A stretch of 64,000 bases of DNA from Madurella fahalii. Lineage: Eukaryota > Ascomycota > Sordariomycetes > Sordariales. The notes beneath the pieces are model-generated. The model was not told the DNA's origin and did no database searches. It worked only from the letters and a program-made list of their open reading frames with translations. A program made the position numbers and the translations under genes. Shown piece after piece: positions 44,141 through 54,653 of this stretch. Location of the stretch: positions 992,001-1,056,000 of the forward strand of contig CM056879.1 in assembly GCA_029876055.1 (NCBI GenBank). The letters are read 5' to 3'. How positions within the stretch are numbered: the stretch's first letter is position 1; every line of letters begins with the position of its first letter.

Positions 44141-45400
44141 ATGAAGCTCGCACTGCTTCCCGCCGTCGTTCTCTCCATCGCCTCCCTTGGCACAGGCCAA
44201 TCCCTCATCTCCGTCCGACCCTCCAAACCTGACCTCCGCCTCCGCGAGATCCTCGACCCCGTCATCGGTTTCCTGGAGTGCACCAATGGCGACGCGACGG
44301 TGCAGGCCCTCTGCAGCGTCGTTTCGCACCGCGTCAGCGCCGCCCTCGCCGCGGCCCACGTCCGCGTGGACCGGACGGGCATCCTCTTCGCCTACGACGA
44401 CCCGGCGGACCGCAAGATCGACACGGGCCACAGCTGCACCGTCACGGCGTCGGTGCAGCACACGCACGCCGAGGCCAAGCTCCTGGCCGACGCCTCGCTC
44501 GACTTCTCGGGCAACCCGCTGGCGGTGAGCGACCCGGCGCTGTTCGTGGCCGAGCTGCCCGTCGAGCTGGCCGCCCGCATCGACGTCAAGCAACGCTTCG
44601 GCTCGCGCGTGCTGGGCAGCTGCGTCGGGCTCGGGTCCGATAGCTTCGTCGTCGCCGGCGGGGTGCAGACGCGGGCCCGGGTCGCCGTCCTCTTCACTTT
44701 CGCGCCCGCCCTGGTCCGCACCGACGCCGCCGGCGACTACGTCTTCACCATCCGGCCCATCGTCAAGGTCGCGGCCCAGCTGGAGAACACCGACATCGAC
44801 TTCAACATCAGCGGGGTGAGTTTCCTGAGCGGCTTGCTCACGGCCGTCTTGGGCGGCACGTCGTCCGTGTTCAAGGCCGTGACCCATCTCTTGAAGGGGG
44901 ACAGCCTGGGGAGCGTGTGGGACGACATCAAGAGGAGCGTGATTGACGGTGCCGTGGGAGGCGTCTTGAGTATACCGTTCGACTTGTTGGACAATGTGGT
45001 CGAGCTACTGGCCCAAGCGTATGTGGATGAGAAGCAGGGGAGTGTTGCCCAAGAGTATTCGGGCGAGATGGAGAAGCGGCTGAGAGCGCTCGTCTCGAAC
45101 GCATTGGGGCTGGACGCGAATGGGGAGAGGAGCTTTGTGATTCGGAAGGAGGTTGTGGACCTGGTGAGCAGGTTTGGAGTTGGGGCCGATGTCTTTTTGC
45201 CGGATAAGAGGCCGGGATACTGCAGCGGGGACGGTGACTGTAGTGATGGGGTATTTTGCAACGGGGCCGAGAGGTGCGTCAATGAGCAATGCGTGAAGGG
45301 GGAGCCGCCGTGTTTCGGTGTCGATTTACGCTGTGTCGAGAGTTCACGGAGGTGTGTCTCGACTTGTGGAGGGCGTACCGGAAGGATTTGCCCCAAGTAA
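44141..45400 (+). CDS. secreted protein with cysteine-rich C-terminal tail
   Basis: 419 aa, intronless, starting MKLALLPAVVLSIASLGTG with a clear signal peptide (cleavage likely around residue 20). Residues 25-360 show alternating hydrophobic segments, two isolated cysteines in the first 60 residues and no recognised domain. There is a hydrophobic helix region near 225-245 (FLSGLLTAVLGGTSSVF). The C-terminal 60 residues carry about a dozen cysteines, with CSDGVFCNGAERC and VKGEPPC. That DG-x-FCNG-x-E-x-C-x(n)-G-x-PPC pattern is one I associate with secreted bacterial (myxobacterial) proteins, so homology or transfer is an idea, not a finding. Likely extracellular. Very high GC third positions in the first half. 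Confidence 0.75.
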   Translation: MKLALLPAVVLSIASLGTGQSLISVRPSKPDLRLREILDPVIGFLECTNGDATVQALCSVVSHRVSAALAAAHVRVDRTGILFAYDDPADRKIDTGHSCTVTASVQHTHAEAKLLADASLDFSGNPLAVSDPALFVAELPVELAARIDVKQRFGSRVLGSCVGLGSDSFVVAGGVQTRARVAVLFTFAPALVRTDAAGDYVFTIRPIVKVAAQLENTDIDFNISGVSFLSGLLTAVLGGTSSVFKAVTHLLKGDSLGSVWDDIKRSVIDGAVGGVLSIPFDLLDNVVELLAQAYVDEKQGSVAQEYSGEMEKRLRALVSNALGLDANGERSFVIRKEVVDLVSRFGVGADVFLPDKRPGYCSGDGDCSDGVFCNGAERCVNEQCVKGEPPCFGVDLRCVESSRRCVSTCGGRTGRICPK

Positions 45401-48021
45401 AGGCTCAGGTCAGTGTAGCGTTGACGAGAGGGCTCTAGCAAAGGGCATAGCCTTGATGAATGGTCAGCACTCCTATACTCCCTGCATTCCATTGACATCA
45501 CAGCATCCTCTGTACTTGTATGACGATGATGGTAAGCTATTGGGCGAGCGCAAATACGGCGGGTCGCTCGGGAACACTGAACAGCGGAAGCCGCCTGAAG
45601 GAGCTGGCTATCAGCTGGCAAGACAGGTACCTTACCTAACTGCCCTGTGTGTTTGTGATGGAAGCCCCGGACTTCAAAACGTGGGACTAAGGTAATCAAC
45701 ACCACTCTACATCACTTTCAACTCTCTGCGTCTTCATATGTAATACGGCTAGTGCTGCACAACGAAGTCACACCAGCAGTTCATTTATACAAAAGCGAGG
45801 TCGAGTGCGAGAGCTCAATGTGCAGTCCTCACGTTGCCGGTGAGGCTACTCCGTTGTGGTCAACCATTAACACGACTGTCTATAAACGGTGCCATCTTGT
45901 GCTCGAGTCCATGCTCTTTGGTTGTCGTTATCGTGACGCAATTCACTGGGGGGCCGAGGAGGGCAGCTGGGTTAATTATCCTCAGGCGGCGTATTCGTTG
46001 GCTGCAAAATCTCGGCATTTTTGTTTGGAACGGACACACCGGGGACAGAACCGCATTGTGTAAGAGTCCAAAGCAACTCGTCCGCGTCGTCATCCCGTCC
46101 TGTGATCTACACGCCAAGATCGGTCGCGCTCGGGGCCCGGGTGAGACAAGGGTCCCAGCCAATGGCGTGCTGTTGCGCCTCTGAAACAGCCAGCGGGCCC
46201 GACTCGTCCGGGACAGGAAGCCATGATGGTCGCACATGGTGGTCTTCTTATCTATAGGCCGATATGTTTGCCCAATTCAACCCTCCATCTCCCCTCGACA
46301 CCACCAACCATATCGGGGGCCTGCAAGGTACCGGTTGCAACCTTTCAGATGCCAAGAGCTGAGTTTGCGGGGGAAGATTAGCGAGCCGTTCTGCTCCAGA
46401 CCTTCGGAACCGCCCCCCCTGGCGGGACCACCCCCCCAGCTCCATTCAATGCCCGCTGGGCTGCTGGACCTGCCCGGTATCGGGAAAGGGTCCGGACGGA
46501 TCCCCGAGGACGGTCTGTTGGCGCGGACCCGGCGGCGGACGGCCGTGCCGGTGACGGACGGCAAAAGATGCCGAGGTCGCCAGCCGAGCAAGTCCGCGGG
46601 TGGCCCCAGAGGCGCACCTGGGCGAGAACTGCCGGTCCCGCTTGCGACGCGTGGGCTCGTCTTGGGAATGCCGCAGCGCTGACAGGCTTCAGGTGATGTC
46701 ATTTGTGGTTCGGCCTCCGAAACCCGGATTGTTCTGCCGCATTCCATTTACCCAACCTTTAATATCGAGGCGGGACCCGGTGGATTGAGGCAATTTATTT
46801 GCCGATCTGAGCGACTGTGGTGGAATCTCTGGCCAAGATTCTCTACAACTTCTGCTCTGGGCCTAGTGCAGCTTCGGTTGAGAAAGACGCCGCGGCCGAA
46901 GGCCACTGTAGACCAGTCACAGGCGCTCGCCGGCCAGTTCAGGCTGCAGTCTCCCCCCATCATCTGACCGTTGGCGGCGATTGCCTGTCTTGGCCGCCGC
47001 CAATTGGCCAGGCACAGGTCCGACATCTGGGACGGCCAATGCACAATAATTTGCGTGTCAGGTGCCACTCCGAAGTCCGGCAGGGCAACGGAACACGGTG
47101 GAAGGTCTGATCCAAACCGGGCCCCCGCGTGGGCGGTGTGGGGGCCTTGAGGGTCGGGGAAGGTGGCATTGCATCCGCAGGGCAGCACACCCATCAGCCA
47201 TCGGCAGCCACGGGCTAATATGGGCGAATTCGGCCGTTTCACAAGACAAACTCGCGATGGCCTCGAGCTGGGGCAGATCATCAAACCGGACACCCCCCCC
47301 TTTTTTTCACCCCCGCCCTGCCGCCGTGGAATGGCAAAGAACGATGGCCGCCAAAACGGCAGAACGGGGGGCCGACGTTCGCTCTGTGTCTCCACCGTGC
47401 TGTATGACAGCTCGCAGCCAAGTCCCCCTGGTTGTCGCGTCCTGGGCTGCCATCGCGCCAAGTGAAGGAGCGGTGAGCTGTTTTCATGCAGCAATTCTCC
47501 CGGTTGAGCGCCCCTGCAGATGGGAATTGTTGGGACGGCAGGTCAGCTGAGAGGCCGTGGGTTACCCACGCCCCCCGGGCCACCGTCACCGACTACCCGA
47601 CACCCCCGTGTGCGCCCATGACGTTGGCATTCCTTCCCGTTTCCGAGTTTCGCAGCAACACTTCCACAGGGGGGAGGACCAAAATAGAGCCCCGTCCCAG
47701 GATCCGATCTCCGAACTTGGGTCCCCCAAACCTTCCATTTTCTTTCTATTTTTCTTCTTTCTCACCGAAAAAAGTAAAAAAGAAAAAAAAAAAGAGAGAG
47801 AAAGAGAGAGACACGAAGTTGCTAAGATATACCACTTAGTAAAATCAAACACGCACCCAAGCACACAAGCGCACACAAGCGCACACAAGCGCACACACAC
47901 GCACACACGCACACACGCGCGCCCACATTCCCATCCATACATCCATACCCATTCGCGCCACGCCAACCCACGCTCTCTCCCTGACGCATTCGCTCCCGTT
48001 CCAGTGCAAACCACCGCCAAG
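45401..48021. other. long intergenic region upstream of the GH94 gene
   Basis: 2.6 kb without a convincing gene. GC-rich frames on both strands (for example 46748-47494 on minus) lack domains. The last 300 bp hold a purine tract (47775-47815) and a CA-rich repeat, consistent with a 5' UTR and promoter of the phosphorylase gene. Confidence 0.45.
47857..47922 (+). repeat. CACACAAGCG / CA microsatellite
   Basis: Tandem ACACAAGCGC units pass into CACACGCACACACG. It lies about 100-165 bp before the GH94 start codon, probably in its 5' UTR. Confidence 0.85.
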
Positions 48022-50400
48022 ATGAGGAAAGAAGCCACAATATTGCGCCCTGCTAACAATGGGGACCGCTACGAACTCATTAACCCCACCGCCATGCCCA
48101 AGGCCGCTGGCTTCCTGTGGAACCAGAAGATGATGATCCAGATCACCTGCCGAGGGTATGCCACGGCGCAATTCATGCAGCCCGAGCCCGCAAAGTACGC
48201 ACATGCTCCCAACATCGAAGCCAAGACGTTCATGCAACCCGAGCAAAATTACTACGCCCACCATCCCGGCCGATTCGTCTACATCAAGGACCTCGAGAGC
48301 GGCCAATTGTTCTCGGCGCCCTACGAACCCGTGCGGGCCACCGCAGACCGGTTCGTCTTCTCGGTGGGCAAGAGCGATGTCGCCTGGGCCGTCGAGCAGA
48401 ACGGCATCCGCGTCGAGATGGTCATGGGCCTGCCGACGCACGACGTGGCCGAGCTGTGGACCATCAAGGTGACCAACATCTCGGGCCGGCCCCGGCACAT
48501 CAGCGTGACGCCCTACTTCCCCATCGGCTACATGTCATGGATGAACCAATCGGCCGAGTGGAGCCGGGAGTTGGTCGGCGTGGTGGCCAGCAGCGTCACC
48601 CCCTACCAGAAGGCGACCGAATACTTCAAGAACAAGTACCTCAAGGACAAGACGTATTTTTTGTGCGAGACGCCGCCCGATTCGTGGGAGGCTAACCAGC
48701 AAGCGTTCGAGGGCGAGGGCGGGCTCCACAACCCGTCGGCCCTGCAGGAGCCACAGCTCGGCGGTGGCGACGCCCGCTACGAGACCCCGACAGCCGCCGT
48801 GCAGTACCGCGTCGCCCTAAGCGCCGGCGAGGAGCGCGAGTACCGCTTCATGTTCGGCCCCGCCTACGATGAGGCCGAGATCCGCGCCATGCGCGCACGC
48901 TACTTGAGCAAGCAGGCGTTTGTGCGGACGGCCGACGAGTACGCCGCCTACATGGCCCGCGGGCGAGGCTGCCTGCGCATCGAGACACCCGACAAGGACC
49001 TCGACAACTTTGTTAACAACTGGCTGCCCCGCCAAGTCTACTACCACGGCGACGTCAATCGCCTGACCACGGACCCGCAGACGCGCAACTACCTCCAGGA
49101 CAACATGGGCATGAACTACATCAATCCCGAGGTGGCCCGCAGGGCCTTCATCACGGCTGTCTCCCAACAAGAGGCCAATGGCTCCATGCCCGACGGCATC
49201 CTGCTGGCCGAGGGCGCCGAGCTCAAGTACATCAACCAGATCCCCCACACCGATCACTGCGTCTGGCTGCCGGTCACGCTGGATGTGTATCTCGCCGAGA
49301 CTGGCGATTACGATCTGCTGAAGGAGCGGGTCCGCACCGCCAACGGCGACAATTTTACCGTCTTTGAGCGCTTCAGCCGCGCCATGGACTGGTTGCTCAA
49401 GCTGCGCGACGAGCGCGGGCTCAGCTACATTGCGCAGGGCGACTGGTGCGACCCCATGAACATGGTCGGGTACAAGGGCAAGGGCGTGTCTGGCTGGTTG
49501 ACGCTTGCCACCGCCTACGCGTTGAAGCTGTGGGCCGACATCTGCAGCCACGAGGGCATGCCCGACTTGGCCAGGCGGTACCGTGCGGGTGCCGACGAAT
49601 GCAATGCAGCAGCCAACAAGTTCCTCTGGGATGGCGACTGGTTTGCCCGCGGCATTACTGATGACAATGTCGTCTTTGGCGTCAAAAAGGACCCCGAGGG
49701 CCGCATCTGGCTCAACCCGCAGACTTTCGCCATCCTCAGCGGTGCCGCGAATCGGCACCAGATCGCGCGCATCCTGCCGCAAATCGACACGCAGCTCGGC
49801 ACCCCGTATGGTGTGCTCATGTTCGCGCCACCGTTCACAAAGATGCGCGAGGACATTGGCCGTGTGACGCAAAAAGCCATTGGGTCGGCCGAGAACGGCG
49901 CCGTGTACAACCATGCCGGCGTCTTTTACATCTACAGCCTGTACAAGATGGGTGGCCAGCAGGACCGCGCGTACTCGCTTCTGCGTCAGCTGCTACCCGG
50001 TCCCAGCGAGGCTGATTATCGGCAGAGGGGGCAGCTGCCCATCTACATTCCGAACTACTACCGAGGCGCCTGGCGCGAGTTCCCCCGGACGGCGGGCCGG
50101 TCAAGCCAGCTGTTCAACACCGGCACCGTCTCATGGGCGTATCGTTGCTTCATCGAGGGCTTGTGTGGCCTGCGCGGTGACGTTGACGGGCTCACCATTC
50201 GCCCGCAACTGCCTAGCGCGTGGAATGCCATCAAGGTGACGCGCATCTTCCGCGACGCCACGTTCCACCTCGATATTCGCCGCGCCGATGTTGACGATGT
50301 CACCGTCAAGCACGGCAACAAGACGCTCCCCGAGCCCCGGGTCACCAACATCGAGGCCGGGGCGACTTACAACCTCACTGTGCTGGTCCCCCAGTACTAA
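48022..50400 (+). CDS. GH94 glycoside phosphorylase, cellobionic acid phosphorylase type
   Basis: 792 aa from ATG 48022 (cgccaagATGagg); the frame is open upstream to 47557 but only through UTR-like repeats. The domain order fits GH94: an N-terminal beta-sandwich (about 1-290), a linker, an (alpha/alpha)6 barrel (about 310-710) and a C-terminal beta domain. The motif QGDWCDPMN has Asp474 and Asp477; one is the family's general acid. Fungal relatives (the Neurospora NdvB-type enzyme) phosphorolyse cellobionic acid to glucose 1-phosphate and gluconate, using the product of oxidative cellulose cleavage inside the cell. No signal peptide is seen, in line with a cytosolic enzyme. Cellobiose or chitobiose phosphorylase are alternatives. 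Intronless, no damage. Confidence 0.85.
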   Translation: MRKEATILRPANNGDRYELINPTAMPKAAGFLWNQKMMIQITCRGYATAQFMQPEPAKYAHAPNIEAKTFMQPEQNYYAHHPGRFVYIKDLESGQLFSAPYEPVRATADRFVFSVGKSDVAWAVEQNGIRVEMVMGLPTHDVAELWTIKVTNISGRPRHISVTPYFPIGYMSWMNQSAEWSRELVGVVASSVTPYQKATEYFKNKYLKDKTYFLCETPPDSWEANQQAFEGEGGLHNPSALQEPQLGGGDARYETPTAAVQYRVALSAGEEREYRFMFGPAYDEAEIRAMRARYLSKQAFVRTADEYAAYMARGRGCLRIETPDKDLDNFVNNWLPRQVYYHGDVNRLTTDPQTRNYLQDNMGMNYINPEVARRAFITAVSQQEANGSMPDGILLAEGAELKYINQIPHTDHCVWLPVTLDVYLAETGDYDLLKERVRTANGDNFTVFERFSRAMDWLLKLRDERGLSYIAQGDWCDPMNMVGYKGKGVSGWLTLATAYALKLWADICSHEGMPDLARRYRAGADECNAAANKFLWDGDWFARGITDDNVVFGVKKDPEGRIWLNPQTFAILSGAANRHQIARILPQIDTQLGTPYGVLMFAPPFTKMREDIGRVTQKAIGSAENGAVYNHAGVFYIYSLYKMGGQQDRAYSLLRQLLPGPSEADYRQRGQLPIYIPNYYRGAWREFPRTAGRSSQLFNTGTVSWAYRCFIEGLCGLRGDVDGLTIRPQLPSAWNAIKVTRIFRDATFHLDIRRADVDDVTVKHGNKTLPEPRVTNIEAGATYNLTVLVPQY

Positions 50401-51762
50401 TGAGGGACAAAATCGGTCGTTGACAGAAGTATCCCATGGGACGAGCGGGGTTAGACAGGCGACCCAGAAAGAAGAAAAAAAAAGGCGACGAAGCAACAAA
50501 GGAAAATCATTCTCATTCTCCCAGCCTTCGTTTGGAAAGGACCGGGGAAACTACTAATCGCTACGGGGTTGGGTCATTGGGCCGCGGCAACGGGTTGGAC
50601 TTTTGTGTTTGATTTCTTTTTTTCGGATCGCAAAGACCCGGTTCCTTTACATTGTTAGACAGCCTGACAGAACACCTTCGCGAGGTGGCAAACATCGTGA
50701 GAAAAGGGAACAAACGGGGCGACGACACGGACCTAACAGGTCAAACGAGGCATCGCAACTCAACTTGGGATTAGCATTTTGCCGAGGGTCTGGGCTTCTG
50801 TTCTATCAATCGTTGACATGGGCGGCTTTTGTCGAATTCGAGTTTTATCATAGCTCCAGTTAGACAGCTGGACGGTGCGCAATAATAATATCATTTCGGG
50901 CGGGACTTTGTTGTGCGCTGTGTTCTTCGTTTGGTGAGAGGGATATCCCGGGGACAAGGCATTTTTTGCCTTGGATAGCAGAGGCGACCTAAGTATGGCC
51001 TCCCTTGGCCGCCTGAAGGTGCTCGCCAGTAATTAATCCGTGGATAGGCGGTATATAGATCGATGCGTTATTCAAGTTTGGGGTCGGCATCACCCCTAAT
51101 GTTGTTGTCGATATGCTTCCCTCTTTTGCCACAAACGCTAAGTTCTTGTAGAAGAGAAAACTTTTTGAATTGTCCTATCCGGGCTTCTGGATTACTCATC
51201 GTGACCGGCTATTTGAGGTGCAAGATGAAGGTTCACAATTTGCACGTGATTGGTCAGTAGAGGCACCCAAATGCGACGTCGTAATGCTCCAAGTAGAATC
51301 GGAAGACAGTTTTACATCATTCTAATCGTTTAAAGTCACTGTACGCGGCAGGCTCTATTATGATTATGACCGAATATCTACGTCCAGGTGCTTGACTAAG
51401 CGTAGATGATAGGCGCGGCTTGGCGATCTACATCACTGCCACGAATCCTTTGTGGCGAGGAGGAACGAAGGCGAACCATTAACATTCCACCGATATTATT
51501 CCGAGTACTGTGTAGAAGATGATGATGCAGGTAGATATCTTGTGATTCGTTATTAGGTCGGACCGACATCCAGCACGCAGTTAAGTCGTGAAGGTCTTAC
51601 TCAACATATAAGTATGCCCTTTGGTATCCGTTTAGAATTCCAAAGTTTTGATATTTACACATCACATACCCCAGCTACTTATACAGAAAGCAAATATCGT
51701 TATATCTACAGATAAAAGCATACCAACCCCTCCCGCTAGCCTATTTCAAGACCTTTCCGAAA
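50401..51762. other. intergenic 1.36 kb
   Basis: 3' flank of the GH94 gene with a purine tract (50466-50483). No gene or RNA recognised. Confidence 0.45.
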
Positions 51763-52068
51763 ATGCATTTCACTACTATCTCTACTGCCCTCATGGCTCT
51801 TGTCCTGGGCACTCACGCCGCTTCGGTGCCACAAGCCAGGGCTATAGATGAGCTCTCCGGGCGAGGTACGTAACATCCCTCGGGACTACACTACGCGCTC
51901 TGTCGCCACTTCCCTGTGCCCTGTTTTCTGACTGTCACAATAGCGCTCACAAAACTCGTCGAAAGACAAGCCGACTGCAAGGATTACGAAGGTTTCTCTA
52001 CATGCATGGAGAACTGCATGCTGCCGGTTTCCTGCTTCCCCAGCTGCTCCATCGTCTACTGCACTTGA
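51763..52068 (+). CDS. small secreted cysteine-rich protein (75 aa)
   Basis: Exon 1 is 51763-51865 and exon 2 is 51944-52068, with a 78-bp intron (GTACGT, branch TCTGAC, ACAATAG). The spliced product is 75 aa. The N-terminus MHFTTISTALMALVLGTHAA is a clear signal peptide. A short pro-like segment follows, with VERQ before the mature region as a possible processing site. The final 32 residues contain six cysteines (DCKDYEGFSTC, MENCMLPVSC, FPSCSIVYCT). Size, secretion signal and even cysteine count fit a candidate effector or antimicrobial peptide. No known family is recognised, and no toxicity is implied by the sequence. It lies 460 bp from a pogo transposon. Confidence 0.75.
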
Positions 52069-52529
52069 GGATGGATCGCATGCTCTTCTTTGGTGGAGGG
52101 GGGTGGGGTATATTTCAATGGTCTTTTAAGCCAGGGGAGGAGGGAAAAAGTAGAATGGGTGTGGTACACATGTATGCGAGTTAGCTGGTAAGACTGGGCT
52201 ATCAAACTAGTATTACAGCGCGCAAATGTAGCGTGGATTGTGATAATGGCATCTCCTGCTCGTTTTTGCTGTGTTTACAATTCAAGCCAGCTGCATGCCT
52301 TTGCAGCTATTCACCGTAGGCGGCAGGTTTTTTTTTTTTTTTTCATACCCGAGGCTGGATGATAATCGGATTTGGGAGGCAAGGTTCGTAAATTATGTTA
52401 AGGTAATTACTTACTAACTCTGCCAGCGTGCAGCCGAGGAGGTACTAATAGGTATTAATTATGCGATGAACCAGGCATCCACCCATTTCCAGTTCTTAAT
52501 AAGACTTATCCACCCACAACCACAGATTA
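52069..52529. other. intergenic with poly-T run
   Basis: 3' flank of the small secreted protein gene; a T run at about 52329-52343. No gene is seen. Confidence 0.5.
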
Positions 52530-54389
52530 ACGTATATTATAAGCGAGCTGACCATATAAGCGAGCTGACCACTTTCCACTACCTCACCACTACTATTCTC
52601 AATTACAACACCACCACTAGGAAATAACAATAACTGAACCAGAAATAGATGAATCGGACGATTCTCCAGCCTCCTGACACGTACGTGCATTATAACCGGG
52701 CTTGCCGCACGTACTACAGCACCGAATCTTCGTAGTAGACCCCCTTGTACTACCACTATCTTGTCGTCTTTCGTGGATTACCTGCTCATCTGCAGCCTTT
52801 TGATCCAGTAGATCCTGTGCCTCTTGTACGGTAAAAGACCCTCCAAGCCGTATACGTGTTTTTTTGGCTCTCCGTCGCTTACTAAGCCCCTTATTGGCCT
52901 TTCGCAGTGCCGAGACCTCTGTACGTAAAAGAGCCACTTCGTGCATTACAGCCATCGTACCTTTGGCTAATTGGTCTACGGCAGCTAGTATAGGTGTCGG
53001 AGAACTGCCTTGGTGGTTGGATATCCGGCCTTTGATAAAGTCTTTCTGTGAGGTGGCCTCTCGGGGGTTTTGTAGTGTTTGAGATTGCCAAGGTAGTGCC
53101 GTATCTGGCTGCGAGATTGGTGGAGTTGGGGTTCGGAGACGTATATCCATTTTGGAAATGACCCTTTCTGGATCGTACGGTATAAGACCTGCTCCGGCAA
53201 AGGTTCCTTGGATATTCTTTTCGGTAAAAGAAGTAAGAAACGCTGCTCTGAATGCACAAAGGAATTCCAATTTGGTGATATGTGTGATATGCATATGCAT
53301 AAGTTCCTCGATTTGGTAGCCGTAAGCCCTCTTTAACGGTCCAAAACAACTAACATCTAATGGTTGGACTAGGTGCGAAGAGTGTAGAGGTATATAAAGT
53401 GTGATGATATTGTGTTCCTGGCAGTAGGCCTCGAATTGGTTGGAGTGGTAGCTCTCGTGGCTATCGAGAACTAGGAGCCGGTATTTGCCTTTAGTACGAG
53501 ATGTTGTATAAAAATCGAAATGCCGAATCCAATCTAGGCCTTTCTCATTGGTAGTCCAGCTATTATCGGTTATACCGATATACCAGGTAGCTAGAAGATT
53601 GTATTCTCGATACCATCTTTCCTGGTAGTATTTCCCTTTTAAAAGGATGAATAGTAGGATAGCCCAGCCTTGAGCATTTACTCCTTGGATAACTGTAGCC
53701 TATTCGCGATTACTAGGCTGAACTTTTTTGGCTTTCCTATAGCCATCGGAGGTAGAAACAACCATGCCAGTGGTAATTACATCCATTAGGAACCCGGTCT
53801 CGTCAAAGTTATATATATCTTCGTCGAGGATACCGTATTTGGCTTTAGTGTTATATACAAGTGTAAACCACTCGCCAATAACTTTAGGACCTTCGCATTT
53901 GGTCCTCTGGTAGTCGTATCTACGTGTAAAACGCGTCCGGAGTTCTAGTTGGCGTTTGACGAAGTTGTGAGCCCAGAGCTTACCGACAGGGGGCGCGTCG
54001 CATTCGCGTAGCAATCGGTTGGCCATATCTTCCACAAAACGAAGCCGAGGAGGAAATGCGTGTATATATAACTCAGTTATATACTGAATAATCGTATGCT
54101 CCTCCAGATCCGTAAGTTTCCGTAAGTTGGGTCGAGCATCTTGTCGTGCAGGTATACCCTTACGTCGGCTTCGAAGAGTGGTTTTATTGACCCCATAGAT
54201 CTTTGCTACAGCTCGGATACTAAGTTTCGGATTGTTTTTGAGAGCGTCGATTGCTAGGTTTATCTTAGCTTCGTACGAAGATATTGCCATTGTTAGTTGT
54301 AAAGAAATTTGGTATTTTGTGTAGGGGGGACGCGTCGCGGTGGGAAGTGGTCAGCTCGCTTATATGGTCAGCTCGCTTATAATATACGT
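52530..54389 (-). mobile_element. pogo/Fot-type DNA transposon, copy 2, nearly intact
   Basis: 1,860 bp with 43-bp perfect terminal inverted repeats (52530-52572 and 54347-54389) and TA duplications (52528-52529 and 54390-54391). Each terminus holds two copies of AAGCGAGCTGACC. The transposase on the minus strand has a single in-frame stop. The TIRs differ from copy 1 (GAGCTGACC versus GAGTCGTGG), so this is a sister family. Confidence 0.95.
52617..54290 (-). pseudogene. pogo transposase, one in-frame stop
   Basis: 557 codons from ATG 54288-54290 to TAG 52617-52619, interrupted only by TAG at 53700-53702. A psq-type HTH (residues 1-50) and CENP-B-like HTH (about 60-130) would bind the termini. 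The catalytic triad is legible as Asp163 (YNFDETGF), Asp276 (LVLDSHES) and Asp312 (LDVSCFGPLK). The last two have 35 residues between them, the pogo DD35D spacing. The C-terminal region has a coiled coil (TEVSALRKANKGLSKRRRAK) and a knuckle CSTCGKPGYNARTC with Tyr in place of His. Both the stop and the His-to-Tyr change fit single C-to-T or G-to-A events. Confidence 0.9.
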
Positions 54390-54392
54390 TAC

Positions 54393-54653
54393 TGTCGGAT
54401 GCACAGCACCTCTGAACGTTCGGAGTTAAACTTGGGATAGAAATTCAGATGTAAATTGAGGATGTCTTGTTTTCTTCCTTGTCTAACGGAGGTGAGCCTC
54501 CTTCTTATTCCCAATTTCCTGGACCACGGAGACCCGGGTTAACGGGTCTCCGAGAGATCGGATCACACTTATCCGAGACGCACTAATCCGGATCACACTG
54601 ATCCGGGTTCGTGTTTTGCAGATCCAGGATCCAGCTTCTTGATCCTTTTGACA
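54393..54653 (-). mobile_element. solo LTR-A abutting pogo copy 2
   Basis: 261 bp (TGTCGGATGC ... CTTTTGACA) with TSD GTTAC at 54388-54392 and 54654-54658. The duplication includes the last two bases of the pogo TIR and its TA, so the LTR came in after the transposon. Confidence 0.93.

Noticed and set aside
44135..44887. 250-codon frame on the minus strand, and Arg/Pro-rich + strand frames at 44187-44643
   Set aside because: Shadows of the 419-aa secreted protein gene; low-complexity Asp/Gly/Arg composition.
46748..47494. 248-codon minus-strand frame upstream of the GH94 gene
   Set aside because: No domain, several overlapping equally long frames on both strands, and no supporting start context or introns.
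47557..48021. N-terminal extension of the GH94 frame
   Set aside because: Open only because it runs through purine and CA repeats; the family's N-terminus aligns with the ATG at 48022.
48817..49914. 365-codon frame on the minus strand
   Set aside because: It lies wholly inside the GH94 gene; GC-rich codon bias leaves the antisense frame open and its translation shows no domain.
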